Origin: Lachnospiraceae bacterium
Lineage (GTDB): Bacteria > Bacillota > Clostridia > Lachnospirales > Lachnospiraceae
DNA: 64,000 bases
NCBI GenBank assembly: GCA_015057585.1
Contig: SVEF01000001.1
Coordinates: 376,994 to 440,993, forward strand
Direction: 5' to 3'
Shown: positions 34,843-44,249 of the stretch, piece by piece
Numbering within the stretch: the first letter of the stretch is position 1
Layout of the letters: each line of letters opens with the position of its first letter
Notes under the pieces: generated by a model
What the model saw: the letters and a program-made list of their open reading frames with translations, nothing else
What the model was told of the DNA's origin: nothing
The model's database searches: none
Position numbers and translations under genes: made by a program

Positions 34843-35514
34843 ATGGATTATTCAAAAACACATTATTACAAGTACACAACTCCAACCACTCCAAGGCAGG
34901 TAAGATCAAATGTTCCTGTATTTGAAACAGATGACACCCCTGCAGCTCCGGGTATGGGTCCTGCCGGAAGTGCTACTCCTGATTTGGAATCCAATATTCC
35001 AGGAAACGGCAATCAAAACGGTGGTATTGTCGGTGGACCGGTAACCGATGTGCCTGCAGCTCCGGGTGAAGGACCGGTTGGTACACCAACACCTTCTCTG
35101 CCTTCAAACCCATCCGGAAGTATCACCATTCCATTTCCTCCGGCAAGCGGAAGCGGCAATTCCGGCTCTTCGGGCACCAGTTCCGGTTCTAACATTCTCT
35201 GGAGTTATGTCTGGAGCACTCCTTTATTCCAGAGCCTCTCTTCCGTTGCTCAGGCCAGATTCTACAACGTCAATTCCATGATGGAACCGGTAGATATTTA
35301 TATCAACGGACAGCTTGTGGTTTCCGACCTTGATTACAGTGAATACACCGATTACCTTTACATCATCCCGGGTTATTACACCATTACCATATACCGTCGT
35401 ACCAATCCTGGATTCCCAATCTTAAACACCCGTGTCAACTTTGTGCGCAATTCCACCTGTATGGTATCTTTAATCGGTACGGTTGATTCTGCCGGATTAC
35501 AATTTATCTGCTAG
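34843..35514 (+). CDS. DUF4397-domain protein with Pro/Gly-rich repeats (possible spore-surface protein)
   Basis: The only plus-strand gene here. The N-terminal 125 residues are low-complexity and hold two imperfect copies of a module of about 27 residues that begins D-x-PAAPGxGPxG and ends near xSNP. The C-terminal part from ARFYNVNSMM is a DUF4397 domain (beta-rich, found in surface and extracellular proteins). No signal peptide or membrane helix is seen, which fits a mother-cell-made spore-coat protein better than a Sec-exported one; the sigma-K-like promoter points the same way. GAGG lies ten bases before the ATG. The spore role is inference. Confidence 0.75.
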   Translation: MDYSKTHYYKYTTPTTPRQVRSNVPVFETDDTPAAPGMGPAGSATPDLESNIPGNGNQNGGIVGGPVTDVPAAPGEGPVGTPTPSLPSNPSGSITIPFPPASGSGNSGSSGTSSGSNILWSYVWSTPLFQSLSSVAQARFYNVNSMMEPVDIYINGQLVVSDLDYSEYTDYLYIIPGYYTITIYRRTNPGFPILNTRVNFVRNSTCMVSLIGTVDSAGLQFIC

Positions 35515-35528
35515 CAAGGGCGATACAA

Positions 35529-35674
35529 GGGAGAGGCAGCAGATTGCGAAAGCGTCTATAGGACGCGGTTTTAGAAAAGGCGATGGTCGCTCTCGGAAAA
35601 CCTTGGTTTTCCAGAGGCGACTACCGCCTTTTCGTAAAAGTGCTCCGCACTTTTCGCAATCTGCTGCCTTTCCC
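35529..35674. repeat. Large branched palindromic element
   Basis: Outer arms of 23 nt (35529-35551 and 35652-35674) pair with one wobble. They enclose three hairpins: GCGTC/GACGC (35552-35566); a long arm from 35575 to 35632 closed by AAAAGGCG/CGCCTTTT and tipped by GGAAAACC/GGTTTTCC; and AAAAGTGC/GCACTTTT (35636-35654, overlapping the outer arm). It fills most of the gap between the convergent DUF4397 and Mrp genes. It could be a bidirectional terminator, a mobile palindromic element or a structured RNA. The remaining 35675-35756 shows nothing clear. Confidence 0.7.
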
Positions 35675-35756
35675 GCTTCTCACCCGCCACCCCTTAATAA
35701 CGAAGGAAATCCGCAGGATTTTCGAATTATCTGCACGTACTGATAATTCACATTAC

Positions 35757-37757
35757 CTAAAATAATAAATAAAGCAACGTAAACACCAAACCGATGCCAA
35801 ACAGCATCAACCCGAATGACATACCTCTGCCAACCAGACGCATCGTTGCATCAGCTTCCATACTGCGAATAGCAAGCTGTTCTACATAAGATTTTCGAAT
35901 TGGACGTTTTCTTAACACTGTTACATTTAAGAACTGCACGACTCCATCCAAAAAACTACCCACTGCGTATGTAAATTCATTGCCCACAACCACCGGCCGA
36001 TGCTTTTTCTTTGGTTTAAATACATTCTTTCTCAGTATCAACGCAAAGAAATCGGTTGTCTTGTCCAGAATACGGCAGAAAAGCCCTCCGATAAACGGGA
36101 GTACCCCAAGCAATACCGGCTGATACAAATTCTTCTCCAAATCAAACCAAACCGGCCAACGATTGATATATACCCGTCTATCTCCTTCCTTCTTCATCAA
36201 AAGTCCACGAATCAACCCAAAGTAAAGAACTAATCCAATAGAAATTGAAATAACAGCACCTTTCAGATTGGTCCAGGCAAAATATTGTACCGGCCAATGA
36301 TGCGATTCTACAACTGTCGTTTCTTCTAATCTTGCAAACTCGGCAATCAGATCCATGGTCCGATTTGGCAAAATGCCAAAAACGAAGAGAATCACTGCCG
36401 GAATCAACACACATAACAAACTGCTCATTTTACAGCAAGGCGCTTTTTTTGCCTCACCATCTTCCCAAAACACAGCAATATAGAGTTTTAACATATATGC
36501 CAATGTCATACCGCCGGTAATCAAAAACAGTACTTCTGCCGTCTTCACATAGGGAAGAAGAACACTTTCCCCGAATTCATGCATATATTCCACCATACTT
36601 TCATGAATCAGCGTTTTGCTGACATAGCCGCTTCCCAATGGAATTCCTGCAATGCTGTATGCTCCGACCAAAAATGCCATATGAAGAAATGGTTTATTCT
36701 TTCCAAATCCCCTGATCTCGTTTAAATCCAGAGATTCTGTTTTCATAAAAATCACGCCCGCTGTTAAAAATAACACCAGCTTAATCAGGGAATGGTTCAT
36801 CATGTGAAGCAGACTACCATTAATGGCAAGCTCATTTTCATGCAACAATGTATACATGGAAATTCCGGTAATAATAAAACCCATCTGCGATACGGAAGAG
36901 CATGCCAGCGTTCTTTTAAAGTTCACAGAAAACAAAGCCAGAAACGCCCCGGTAAACATCGTTGCAATTCCGATAATCAGAAGGGAAAGTCCCCATACTT
37001 CGTTATGAAGCATCTTGCTTCCGGTTACAACAAGAATACCGAAAATCCCCATCTTCGTTAAGATTCCCGAAAGAATTGCAGAAGCAGGTGCAGGTGCCAC
37101 CGTATGTGCTTTCGGCAACCATACATGCAATAAAAACAATCCCGCTTTGGCTGCAAAGCCAACACAAATCAATGCACTTGTTAAAAGTTCTCCCGTTCCG
37201 CCATAGGTATCCAGCAAAATTCCCATCAGCATAACAAGGCCACTGATGACACCGATACCGAGGTATAATTTTCCTGCCTGAATACTCTCCTCTTTTTCTG
37301 CCTGAATTACCCATACAAAAGAAGTAAACGACATTACTTCAAAAAACACAAAGGTTGTGAATAAATCCGCCGACAATAATACGCCGGTTACTGCAGACAA
37401 CGTTACCAGCCAGAAAAAATAATATCGGTTTCGATTTCTTTCATGCCCCATGTATTCACCTGAAAACACGCTGCATGCAAACCAAAGCAGACACGCAAGC
37501 AACAGGTAGAATACCCGGAAACCGTCCGTTGTAAAATGTAGTCCCAAACCAAGCACGTTTTCTACACCAGTAGAAATTGAGCCGACACTGCCAATTTCCA
37601 GCCACAACAAAACTCCCGCACCAATTGCTTCCAGCAATGCAGTTCCCATAACTACATAGTTTCTTGCAATTTTGTTTGTTCTTCCTGTCAGATAGGAAAG
37701 AACCGCTCCAAACATAGGAAAGAATAACAATGTCCAGATCATTATTTGACTCATCAT
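35757..37757 (-). CDS. Large Mrp/NuoL-like antiporter subunit
   Basis: A proton-conducting membrane protein of the NuoL/MrpA/MrpD family with about 16 helices. Conserved segments are the MSFTSFVWV helix, HVWLPKAHTVAPAPASAILSG and HMMNHSLIKLVLFLTAGVIF. After the core antiporter it carries an extra C-terminal stretch (ALILRKNVFKPKKKHRP on) with a last helix, longer than MrpD (about 500). ATG at 37757 follows GGAG; the upstream frame of 11 codons lies in the preceding gene's end. It is the last gene of the Mrp operon. Confidence 0.85.
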   Translation of the reverse strand: MMSQIMIWTLLFFPMFGAVLSYLTGRTNKIARNYVVMGTALLEAIGAGVLLWLEIGSVGSISTGVENVLGLGLHFTTDGFRVFYLLLACLLWFACSVFSGEYMGHERNRNRYYFFWLVTLSAVTGVLLSADLFTTFVFFEVMSFTSFVWVIQAEKEESIQAGKLYLGIGVISGLVMLMGILLDTYGGTGELLTSALICVGFAAKAGLFLLHVWLPKAHTVAPAPASAILSGILTKMGIFGILVVTGSKMLHNEVWGLSLLIIGIATMFTGAFLALFSVNFKRTLACSSVSQMGFIITGISMYTLLHENELAINGSLLHMMNHSLIKLVLFLTAGVIFMKTESLDLNEIRGFGKNKPFLHMAFLVGAYSIAGIPLGSGYVSKTLIHESMVEYMHEFGESVLLPYVKTAEVLFLITGGMTLAYMLKLYIAVFWEDGEAKKAPCCKMSSLLCVLIPAVILFVFGILPNRTMDLIAEFARLEETTVVESHHWPVQYFAWTNLKGAVISISIGLVLYFGLIRGLLMKKEGDRRVYINRWPVWFDLEKNLYQPVLLGVLPFIGGLFCRILDKTTDFFALILRKNVFKPKKKHRPVVVGNEFTYAVGSFLDGVVQFLNVTVLRKRPIRKSYVEQLAIRSMEADATMRLVGRGMSFGLMLFGIGLVFTLLYLLF

Positions 37758-37770
37758 ACAATCTCCTTTC

Positions 37771-39246
37771 CTAGATAAACGCAGTTGCAATCTGTTCTAA
37801 GTATGTAACAAACGGAGTTGATGCAATACCAAGAAGTATAATTACAACACATAAAATAATCATTGGAACTTTCATATAGCCGCCTCTCGGATCTTCGACA
37901 CTTCGAATTTGTTCCATATCAAATCCCGGTCCCGGGAAATACGCCTTAATGACAACCGCAAATAAATACATTGCTGTCAAAACCGCAGAAACCAGCAATG
38001 CAAAAACCCCGGTCCAGGCCACTGGATTCGACGTAGCTGCAGCTGCGGTAATTAAGTTCCATTTGCTGATAAAGCCTGCCGTCATCGGCACACCTACCAA
38101 TGCAGCTGAGGCCAACGCAAAACAGGCAAAAACAACCGGCATCCTCTTACCAAACCCAAACAAATCATTTACATAATTCTTTCCTGTCTGATACAGTACT
38201 GCACCTGCCACATAGAACAAAGTAATCTTAATAATACCATGAAAGACCATGTGTGACATAGCACCTACCATACCAGCCGGTGTCATAAGTGCCGCACCAA
38301 ATATCATATACGACAGGTTACTGATGGTCGAATATGCAAGTCTCCTCTTAAAATGCTGTTCCTTTAATGCCATACCGGAACCAAACAGAATAGTTACAAT
38401 TGCAGCTACTAATACCACATACTGCGCCCAGGTTCCGTACAAAAACTCGGAACCGAACACATAGTAGGTGACGCGCAGAATAGCAAATGCGCCTGCATTT
38501 ACCACCGCTACTGCATGAAGCAGGGCTGTTACCGGTGTCGGCGCCACTGATGCCGTCGGCAACCAGCCATGGAACGGAAAAATCGCCGCCTTAACACCAA
38601 ACCCAAATATCATTAACAGATACATCACAAGCAGCATCTGTTTATCCGAAGACGTAAGTATCGGCAAAAAACCTCCCAGGCGGAAATTATTAAAACCACT
38701 GTACACAGAAAGCACAATCATTCCCATAAATGCAAATGCAGCACCTCCGATGGAATACAATACGTATTTTCTTCCGGCAAATAAACTCTTATCTTTCATA
38801 CCGTGCATGACAATCGGCAAAGTTACCAACGTCATAAACTCGTAAAAGAAATACATGGTGACGAGATTTGCCGCAAAGGCTACTCCAACTGTCACCCCAT
38901 ACGTCATCAGATAAAATGTAAAAAATGTATTTTCCTTTCCTTCATGCTTCATATACTGTATGGCATAAGAACAGGCAAGGGGCCATAAAAAAGCGACCAG
39001 TCCGGAAAACACACGTCCCGGTCCGTCCAACATAATCCGAATCGGCATGGTCTCCGTTATATTAAAAATAGTAAAGTATTCTGCCTCTCCAATCAGAAAA
39101 AACAAACCAAACACAAACAAAGAATTTATGGATGCCATCGTTAATACATATGCGGCACGCACCTTGCTGCTTTTAGGTTTCAGAAGAAACAATAAAGTTC
39201 CGGCAAGAATCGGAAATACAATCGGTACTAATAATATTGCGCTCAT
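37771..39246 (-). CDS. MrpD/NuoN-like antiporter subunit
   Basis: A 491-residue polytopic protein of the proton-conducting transporter family, with the conserved FFYEFMTLVTLP (Glu in helix 5), PFHGWLPTASVAPTPVTALLHA and MVFHGIIKITLFYVAGAV segments. It follows another MrpD-like gene by 12 bp and has its own GGAGG. It is probably one of three tandem copies that arose by duplication; the pairs share the same order of motifs. Confidence 0.85.
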   Translation of the reverse strand: MSAILLVPIVFPILAGTLLFLLKPKSSKVRAAYVLTMASINSLFVFGLFFLIGEAEYFTIFNITETMPIRIMLDGPGRVFSGLVAFLWPLACSYAIQYMKHEGKENTFFTFYLMTYGVTVGVAFAANLVTMYFFYEFMTLVTLPIVMHGMKDKSLFAGRKYVLYSIGGAAFAFMGMIVLSVYSGFNNFRLGGFLPILTSSDKQMLLVMYLLMIFGFGVKAAIFPFHGWLPTASVAPTPVTALLHAVAVVNAGAFAILRVTYYVFGSEFLYGTWAQYVVLVAAIVTILFGSGMALKEQHFKRRLAYSTISNLSYMIFGAALMTPAGMVGAMSHMVFHGIIKITLFYVAGAVLYQTGKNYVNDLFGFGKRMPVVFACFALASAALVGVPMTAGFISKWNLITAAAATSNPVAWTGVFALLVSAVLTAMYLFAVVIKAYFPGPGFDMEQIRSVEDPRGGYMKVPMIILCVVIILLGIASTPFVTYLEQIATAFI

Positions 39247-39258
39247 ATTCTCTCCTCC

Positions 39259-40797
39259 TTACTGTAAATTCTGAAACAACGTGCTGATCAAGGTCTCATT
39301 CAAAAGTCCGCTTACCAGTTGCGGCATAATACCAAGGATTACAACACACGCTGCAAAAAGAATCATTGGGAGTAACATTTTCCCATTTGCTTCCTTTTTC
39401 TCAAGCCTCTGATAATCATATCCCTCTCCCGGGAAAAATGCTGCTATTACAACTGCTATCAGATATCCCGCCGTCAGCAACGCACTCACCAGCAGAATGA
39501 CCGGACCCAGCCAATTATACAGAGTAAGTCCGCTCTCAAGTGCCCCCTGACATAAGTACCATTTGCTGATAAAACCACAAAACGGAGGGATTCCTACCAT
39601 TCCAAGTCCTGCAATTGCAAATGTCCACATAGTCACCGGCATTTCTTTTCCGATTCCATGTAATTCAGTCACTTTTGTTCTTCCTGTCTTATAAATAATT
39701 GCACCTGCATTTAAAAACAGTGTACATTTCATTACTGAATGACAAACCACATGAAGCAGCGCTCCCATTAAGGCCACCGGATGCATCAAGGCAATTCCGA
39801 ATAACACATAGGAAACCTGACTAACCGTAGAATATGCCAACCGCTTTTTGAGCACCTGCTCCTTATAAGCCAGCATGGATCCCATGAATACTGTCGTAAG
39901 TGTAAGTAATAAAAATGCAGTCTGCACCCAGGTTCCCGTCAGATTCTTTTCTCCAAACAGATAAAAAACCACACGGATGATTCCAAGAACCCCTGTCTTG
40001 GTTATAATACCGGACAACACCGCTGATGCCGGTGCGGGTGCTACCGGGTGTGCACTCGGAAGCCATCCGTGCATCGGAAACATACCGGCCTTAGTTCCAA
40101 ATCCGATAATCATAAAGAATGCAGACAATAAAAGCACTGTTTCCTTTCCTACCGGAAGTCCTTCTGTAAAAATCCCCCCCGGAACAAAGGAAAGCGTTCC
40201 TGCCGCACCATACAAAAACGCGAAACCAAATACAGCAAACGATGCTCCTGCAATGGAATAAAACAGGTATTTTTTTGCCGCATAAATTGCTTCCTTCGTC
40301 ATTGTATGAAGTACAAACGGAACCGAGAGTAAGGTCATAAACTCATAAAACAAATAAAATGTCACCAGATTTTCTGCCATGAAAATCCCCTGCATCACTC
40401 CGATAACAAACAGATAACAACCATAAAAAACAGTTCCTGAAAGACTCTTCGTATGTTCCGCCTCATGCTCTGCTTCATCTTCATGCTTCATATATTCAAA
40501 AGAAAATATTCCCACAAGCAACCAAACCAAGCTTAATAGTCCCGAAAACAGCATGGTCATTTCATCCACCCGAAAAGCTACCGGAATATCCTTTGTCAAA
40601 TTCCAAAGCAAAACTACTTCTCCTTTGGCACCAAATGAGAACACAGTAAGCAAAAGTTCTGCAAGTAACGAAAACAACACAAAAGCGTTTCTGATTCCTG
40701 CCGAAAGTTTTTTATTCAAACATAGTACAATCAGGCCGCACACCATAGGAAACAGCACCGGAAGTACTACTTGTACATTTATCATCCACTGATTCAT
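39259..40797 (-). CDS. MrpD/NuoN-like antiporter subunit
   Basis: A 512-residue membrane antiporter-like subunit with FYLFYEFMTLLSVP, MFPMHGWLPSAHPVAPAPASAVLSG and HVVCHSVMKCTLFLNAGAI. Same family and order as the neighbouring genes at 37771 and 40816. An AAGGA site lies upstream of the ATG at a longer than usual distance. It is part of the Mrp operon. Confidence 0.85.
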   Translation of the reverse strand: MNQWMINVQVVLPVLFPMVCGLIVLCLNKKLSAGIRNAFVLFSLLAELLLTVFSFGAKGEVVLLWNLTKDIPVAFRVDEMTMLFSGLLSLVWLLVGIFSFEYMKHEDEAEHEAEHTKSLSGTVFYGCYLFVIGVMQGIFMAENLVTFYLFYEFMTLLSVPFVLHTMTKEAIYAAKKYLFYSIAGASFAVFGFAFLYGAAGTLSFVPGGIFTEGLPVGKETVLLLSAFFMIIGFGTKAGMFPMHGWLPSAHPVAPAPASAVLSGIITKTGVLGIIRVVFYLFGEKNLTGTWVQTAFLLLTLTTVFMGSMLAYKEQVLKKRLAYSTVSQVSYVLFGIALMHPVALMGALLHVVCHSVMKCTLFLNAGAIIYKTGRTKVTELHGIGKEMPVTMWTFAIAGLGMVGIPPFCGFISKWYLCQGALESGLTLYNWLGPVILLVSALLTAGYLIAVVIAAFFPGEGYDYQRLEKKEANGKMLLPMILFAACVVILGIMPQLVSGLLNETLISTLFQNLQ

Positions 40798-40815
40798 TTT
40801 TCTTTGCGTCCTTTC

Positions 40816-42303
40816 TTATACAAACATTCCGATTCCTGCTTCAATTCCCTCGATTACTACATCCGAGAACACACCCAGGAATACGTTTAGCACAATAAAT
40901 CCGGCCATCACAGTCACATACAGCCAGGTTGGTTTCTTTGCTTTTTCTCTTTTTCCTCTCGGCGTATAAATACGGATGATCGCCTTAAAGAAATACCATG
41001 CGTTCAACATCGTACTGACTGCAAGAGCCAGCAAGGTAATCACCATTTTTACCATACTGTTATCTACAGCTGCCGTAGCAAATAAAATTTTTGAAATAAA
41101 GCCCCCAAACAATGGAATACCAATCATGGCAATCGCGCCTGCAGTAAACGCCACACCCGCCACTTTATTCCGGTAACCGGATCCGGTCAATTTACTCCAT
41201 GCCGTTTTTTCATCCGATACCTCAACCAAGCCACCAACCGAAATAAACAACATCGATTTTACTGCTCCATGCATAAACATATGAAACACTGCCGCAATGA
41301 TACCACCGATATTGCCAAGTCCGAGTCCCATATAAATATAACCGAACTGGGCAATGGAGGAATAGGCAATCATCTTCTTCGCATCCTTTTGCATGATGGC
41401 ATTTACAGAACCCATAATCATGCCGATGACTCCAAATACAAACAAAATATCTGTAATCTTATACTGAAGAATCACTTCCCATCCGATGACGCGGAAGAAT
41501 ATCTTCACTAAAAGAAAAATATATGCCTTTGTCACCAGACCGGACAAAACCGCACTGGAAGTCGGCGTGGAATAGCCATGCGCATCCGGAAGCCACGAAT
41601 GGAACGGATACAGCGCACTTTTAATTGCAAGGGCTACACTGATTAACGCAATAATAACGGTTAAAGGTTCCTGATATTGTCCGCTCTCCACTAATACATC
41701 GATCGCCTCTTTTATATCACACATTAAAAGATGACCGGTCAATTCATATAATAATGTGATGCCAATGAGCAGCAAGCCCGAACCGATTAAACTCATAATC
41801 ATGTACTTTGTTGCGGCCAATATGGAACGACCGGTATTTTTCATCATAACCATGCCACAAGCCGCAATCGTATTGATTTCTACAAAAACATATGCTGTAA
41901 AAATATCATTGGTGTAAACAAGTGCCAATAATGAACTCATAAGCAGTGCAACCAAAGAATAATACAGGTTCTGTTTTCCCTTTGGCAAATCATGCTCTAT
42001 GTATTCTTTTCCGGCAATCACAGCAAACAACATAATGACAGAAAAAAGCACTGCCACCATACCTTCTAAAACACCTGCTCTGACTTCATTTCCCCAAGGT
42101 GCCGGAAAATGTCCCATCATATAAGTAAAACTTCCTCCGATAGAAATCGTATAGTAAAGAACTGCTCCGGACATTGCCGTTACTGCCCCCAGAAGACACC
42201 AAGACAAAATTCTGGCTGCTTTTTTACCAAGTACAGAGGAAATAACCCCTACAAATAAACAGGCAACAATACTAAACAGAGGAAAATTCCAAATAAACTC
42301 CAT
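40816..42303 (-). CDS. MrpD/NuoN-like antiporter subunit
   Basis: A membrane subunit of 495 residues of the same family; FTAYVFVEINTIAACG, PFHSWLPDAHGYSTPTSSAVLSG and HMFMHGAVKSMLFISVGG are visible. Its sequence is nearest to MrpD/MbhH-type. ATG at 42303 is chosen because of the GGAGGGG site; an in-frame extension would overlap the MrpC gene. It begins one base after the stop of MrpC, so the two are translationally coupled. Confidence 0.88.
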   Translation of the reverse strand: MEFIWNFPLFSIVACLFVGVISSVLGKKAARILSWCLLGAVTAMSGAVLYYTISIGGSFTYMMGHFPAPWGNEVRAGVLEGMVAVLFSVIMLFAVIAGKEYIEHDLPKGKQNLYYSLVALLMSSLLALVYTNDIFTAYVFVEINTIAACGMVMMKNTGRSILAATKYMIMSLIGSGLLLIGITLLYELTGHLLMCDIKEAIDVLVESGQYQEPLTVIIALISVALAIKSALYPFHSWLPDAHGYSTPTSSAVLSGLVTKAYIFLLVKIFFRVIGWEVILQYKITDILFVFGVIGMIMGSVNAIMQKDAKKMIAYSSIAQFGYIYMGLGLGNIGGIIAAVFHMFMHGAVKSMLFISVGGLVEVSDEKTAWSKLTGSGYRNKVAGVAFTAGAIAMIGIPLFGGFISKILFATAAVDNSMVKMVITLLALAVSTMLNAWYFFKAIIRIYTPRGKREKAKKPTWLYVTVMAGFIVLNVFLGVFSDVVIEGIEAGIGMFV

Positions 42304-42304
42304 A

Positions 42305-42688
42305 CTATTTCCCCTCCTTCTGTACTGCTTTTGAAATTTCATCAATATCTAACGTATGATATCTGCGGTACAAACGAATCGTCAATGCAAGCATTACTGA
42401 AGTTACACTGACAGACACCACAATACCGGTGAGAACCAAACCACTCGGAACCGGATTAATATAAGCTTCCACTGCAGTTACTCCATCCACAACAATCGGG
42501 GCCTTTCTGCCTTCAATATATCCATGTGCAGCAAGTAACAGACACACTGCCGTGTCCATAATATTCAGTCCCATAATCTTCTTAAGCAGATTCTTATGAA
42601 ATAAAAGAGTCGTAAATCCAATGCCGAATAAAATCATGGAAACTGTTTCATAATAATTCGTAAACAGCCCGGAAAGTATTTCTCCCAT
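42305..42688 (-). CDS. mrpC: MrpC/NuoK-like subunit
   Basis: A membrane protein of 127 residues with three helices, the size and pattern of MrpC/NuoK (ILFGIGFTTLLFHKNLLKKIMGLNIMDTAVCLLLAAHG; NPVPSGLVLTGIVVSVSVTSVMLALTIRLY). ATG at 42688 follows GGGAGG. It lies between the B-type subunit and the D-type subunit as in Mrp operons. Confidence 0.88.
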   Translation of the reverse strand: MGEILSGLFTNYYETVSMILFGIGFTTLLFHKNLLKKIMGLNIMDTAVCLLLAAHGYIEGRKAPIVVDGVTAVEAYINPVPSGLVLTGIVVSVSVTSVMLALTIRLYRRYHTLDIDEISKAVQKEGK

Positions 42689-42689
42689 A

Positions 42690-43679
42690 TCAGATACCTC
42701 CCTTTCTAAACAATGCATATAAACCATACATCGTGCTGGCAACCACCATACCAACACAGATATTTAACGGCAAAATCAGTCCGGCACTCAAAAGTTCACC
42801 CGGTGTTCCCGCAGAAATAAAACTTTCCAAATGATTTGCACCGGTAAAAAACGAATACGTCTTTGAAATCGCATAAAATCCAAGTGCAAGCACAGAGATT
42901 ACCGAGAAAGTTTTCATTGTAAAAAAGCGTCCCGTCTTTTTAAAACCATATGCATTCAAATACAGAATCAAACCGGCACCGATAATCGAACCACCGGAGA
43001 ACCCGCCACCCGGAGAAATATGCCCGTTGAACACAACATAGATTCCAAACAACATAATCACCGGAACCAACACCTTTGCCACGCATTGTAAAATAGCATC
43101 ATTCTTTGGCTCATAAATTCTATCATTGGATTCTGCTTCTTTCTTTACTCTTTCCGACTCTGTTCCATCCAGACGAAGCAGAATCATGACACAGCACACC
43201 CCCAGAAATAACACATGGGACTCTCCAAGTGTATCAAATGCACGGTAATCCAGAATCATACCTGCAACAATATTGACCGCACCGGTTTCTTCCATGCCCT
43301 TTTCTATGTAGCGCTCTGCCACCTCATTGCTTGCCGGGTTATCTGTTCCGCCAAAAGAAGGAAGCTGTGCAGCTGTTATCAGTAAAAGTGCGATAATAGC
43401 AACACAAATAACACCTGCAATCAGGTTATACAATTTTCTGAAATATACAACGCCTTTTGTCTCCGGCCATTCTTCATACTGCGACAACATCGTGTCAGCT
43501 TTTTCTTTCCTGTGGTTCCACTCTGCTTCTTCAAAAAATTCATCATGAATCCGCTGTGTAGTAGCTTCCGTCTCCACTTCATAACCGGCTTCTTCTGTCA
43601 TATCCTTTTCATCCCCATTGATAAAATGGACCAGTCTGCGCCAGGCTGTTTTTTCATAATCTTCCCTAATCCTGCTCAT
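42690..43679 (-). CDS. MbhE-like plus MrpB fusion with charged N-terminal extension
   Basis: The protein has three parts: a charged cytoplasmic extension (about residues 1-80), an MbhE-like segment (first helix, then PSFGGTDNPASNEVAERYIEKG and ILDYRAFDTLGESHVLFLG), and an MrpB/MnhB domain (GHISPGGGFSGGSIIGAGLILYLNAYG). In Bacillus-type Mrp the MbhE-like part is the C terminus of MrpA; here it is joined to B instead. The start at 43679 overlaps the preceding gene by 14 bp. The charged extension is unusual. Confidence 0.82.
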   Translation of the reverse strand: MSRIREDYEKTAWRRLVHFINGDEKDMTEEAGYEVETEATTQRIHDEFFEEAEWNHRKEKADTMLSQYEEWPETKGVVYFRKLYNLIAGVICVAIIALLLITAAQLPSFGGTDNPASNEVAERYIEKGMEETGAVNIVAGMILDYRAFDTLGESHVLFLGVCCVMILLRLDGTESERVKKEAESNDRIYEPKNDAILQCVAKVLVPVIMLFGIYVVFNGHISPGGGFSGGSIIGAGLILYLNAYGFKKTGRFFTMKTFSVISVLALGFYAISKTYSFFTGANHLESFISAGTPGELLSAGLILPLNICVGMVVASTMYGLYALFRKGGI

Positions 43680-43932
43680 CTTCGGTATCCTTTCTGTCAT
43701 CCATGGCATGAATTTTTTTCAAGGTAACAAAAAATAATACACTCGTTACTCCTGCACCGACTGCAGCTTCCGTAATCGCAAGATCCGGCGACTCCAGAAG
43801 CAACCAAATGATGGACATAACTACACTGTATGCCATAAAAACAACAATAGAAGTCAGCAAATTTTTCGCAAAACATACGTATAACGCACAAATAATCAAT
43901 CCGACAAATAAAAGAAACGTGAATACTCCCAT
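43666..43932 (-). CDS. MbhD-like (DUF4040) membrane subunit
   Basis: An 88-residue protein with two to three helices and the DUF4040 pattern SPDLAITEAAVGAGVTSVLFF, equivalent to a segment of the MrpA C terminus or to MbhD of membrane-bound hydrogenases. It overlaps the next gene by 14 bp and abuts MrpG, which fits tight coupling. Confidence 0.85.
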   Translation of the reverse strand: MGVFTFLLFVGLIICALYVCFAKNLLTSIVVFMAYSVVMSIIWLLLESPDLAITEAAVGAGVTSVLFFVTLKKIHAMDDRKDTEDEQD

Positions 43933-44249
43933 TATTCTTCAACCTCACATTCTTTTTCTATTTCCTCATTGGTTGCGACCTCAAGCCGGGCAATCAAATG
44001 ACTGCTCACCGGACTTGCCAGCCAAAGCATAGTGATAATAATAACAAGTTTTAATGTTGTAAAGGAAATTCCGAAGATAACTGCTACACCAAGAAGAGCA
44101 AACATAAGTGCCAGCGTATCACACATGGCAGCCGCATGCATCCGGTTTAAAACATACTTAAACTTGAATACACCAACGGTTGCAATACATGCAATTCCCA
44201 CGCCGCATAATAAAAGAATCATTGCTATCAGATACTTTAGTACTTCCAT
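43932..44249 (-). CDS. mrpG: MrpG subunit
   Basis: A 105-residue membrane protein of the MnhG/MrpG family: three helices with FKFKYVLNRMHAAAMCDTLALMFALLG and the LKLVIIITMLWLASPVSSHLIAR end. Its start overlaps the MrpF stop by one base. It is needed for assembly of the antiporter. Confidence 0.9.
   Translation of the reverse strand: MEVLKYLIAMILLLCGVGIACIATVGVFKFKYVLNRMHAAAMCDTLALMFALLGVAVIFGISFTTLKLVIIITMLWLASPVSSHLIARLEVATNEEIEKECEVEE

Noticed and set aside
37456..37761. Minus-strand open frame within the Mrp large-subunit gene in another frame
   Set aside because: Shadow frame: Cys/Arg-rich, no start signal, fully inside a well-supported gene.
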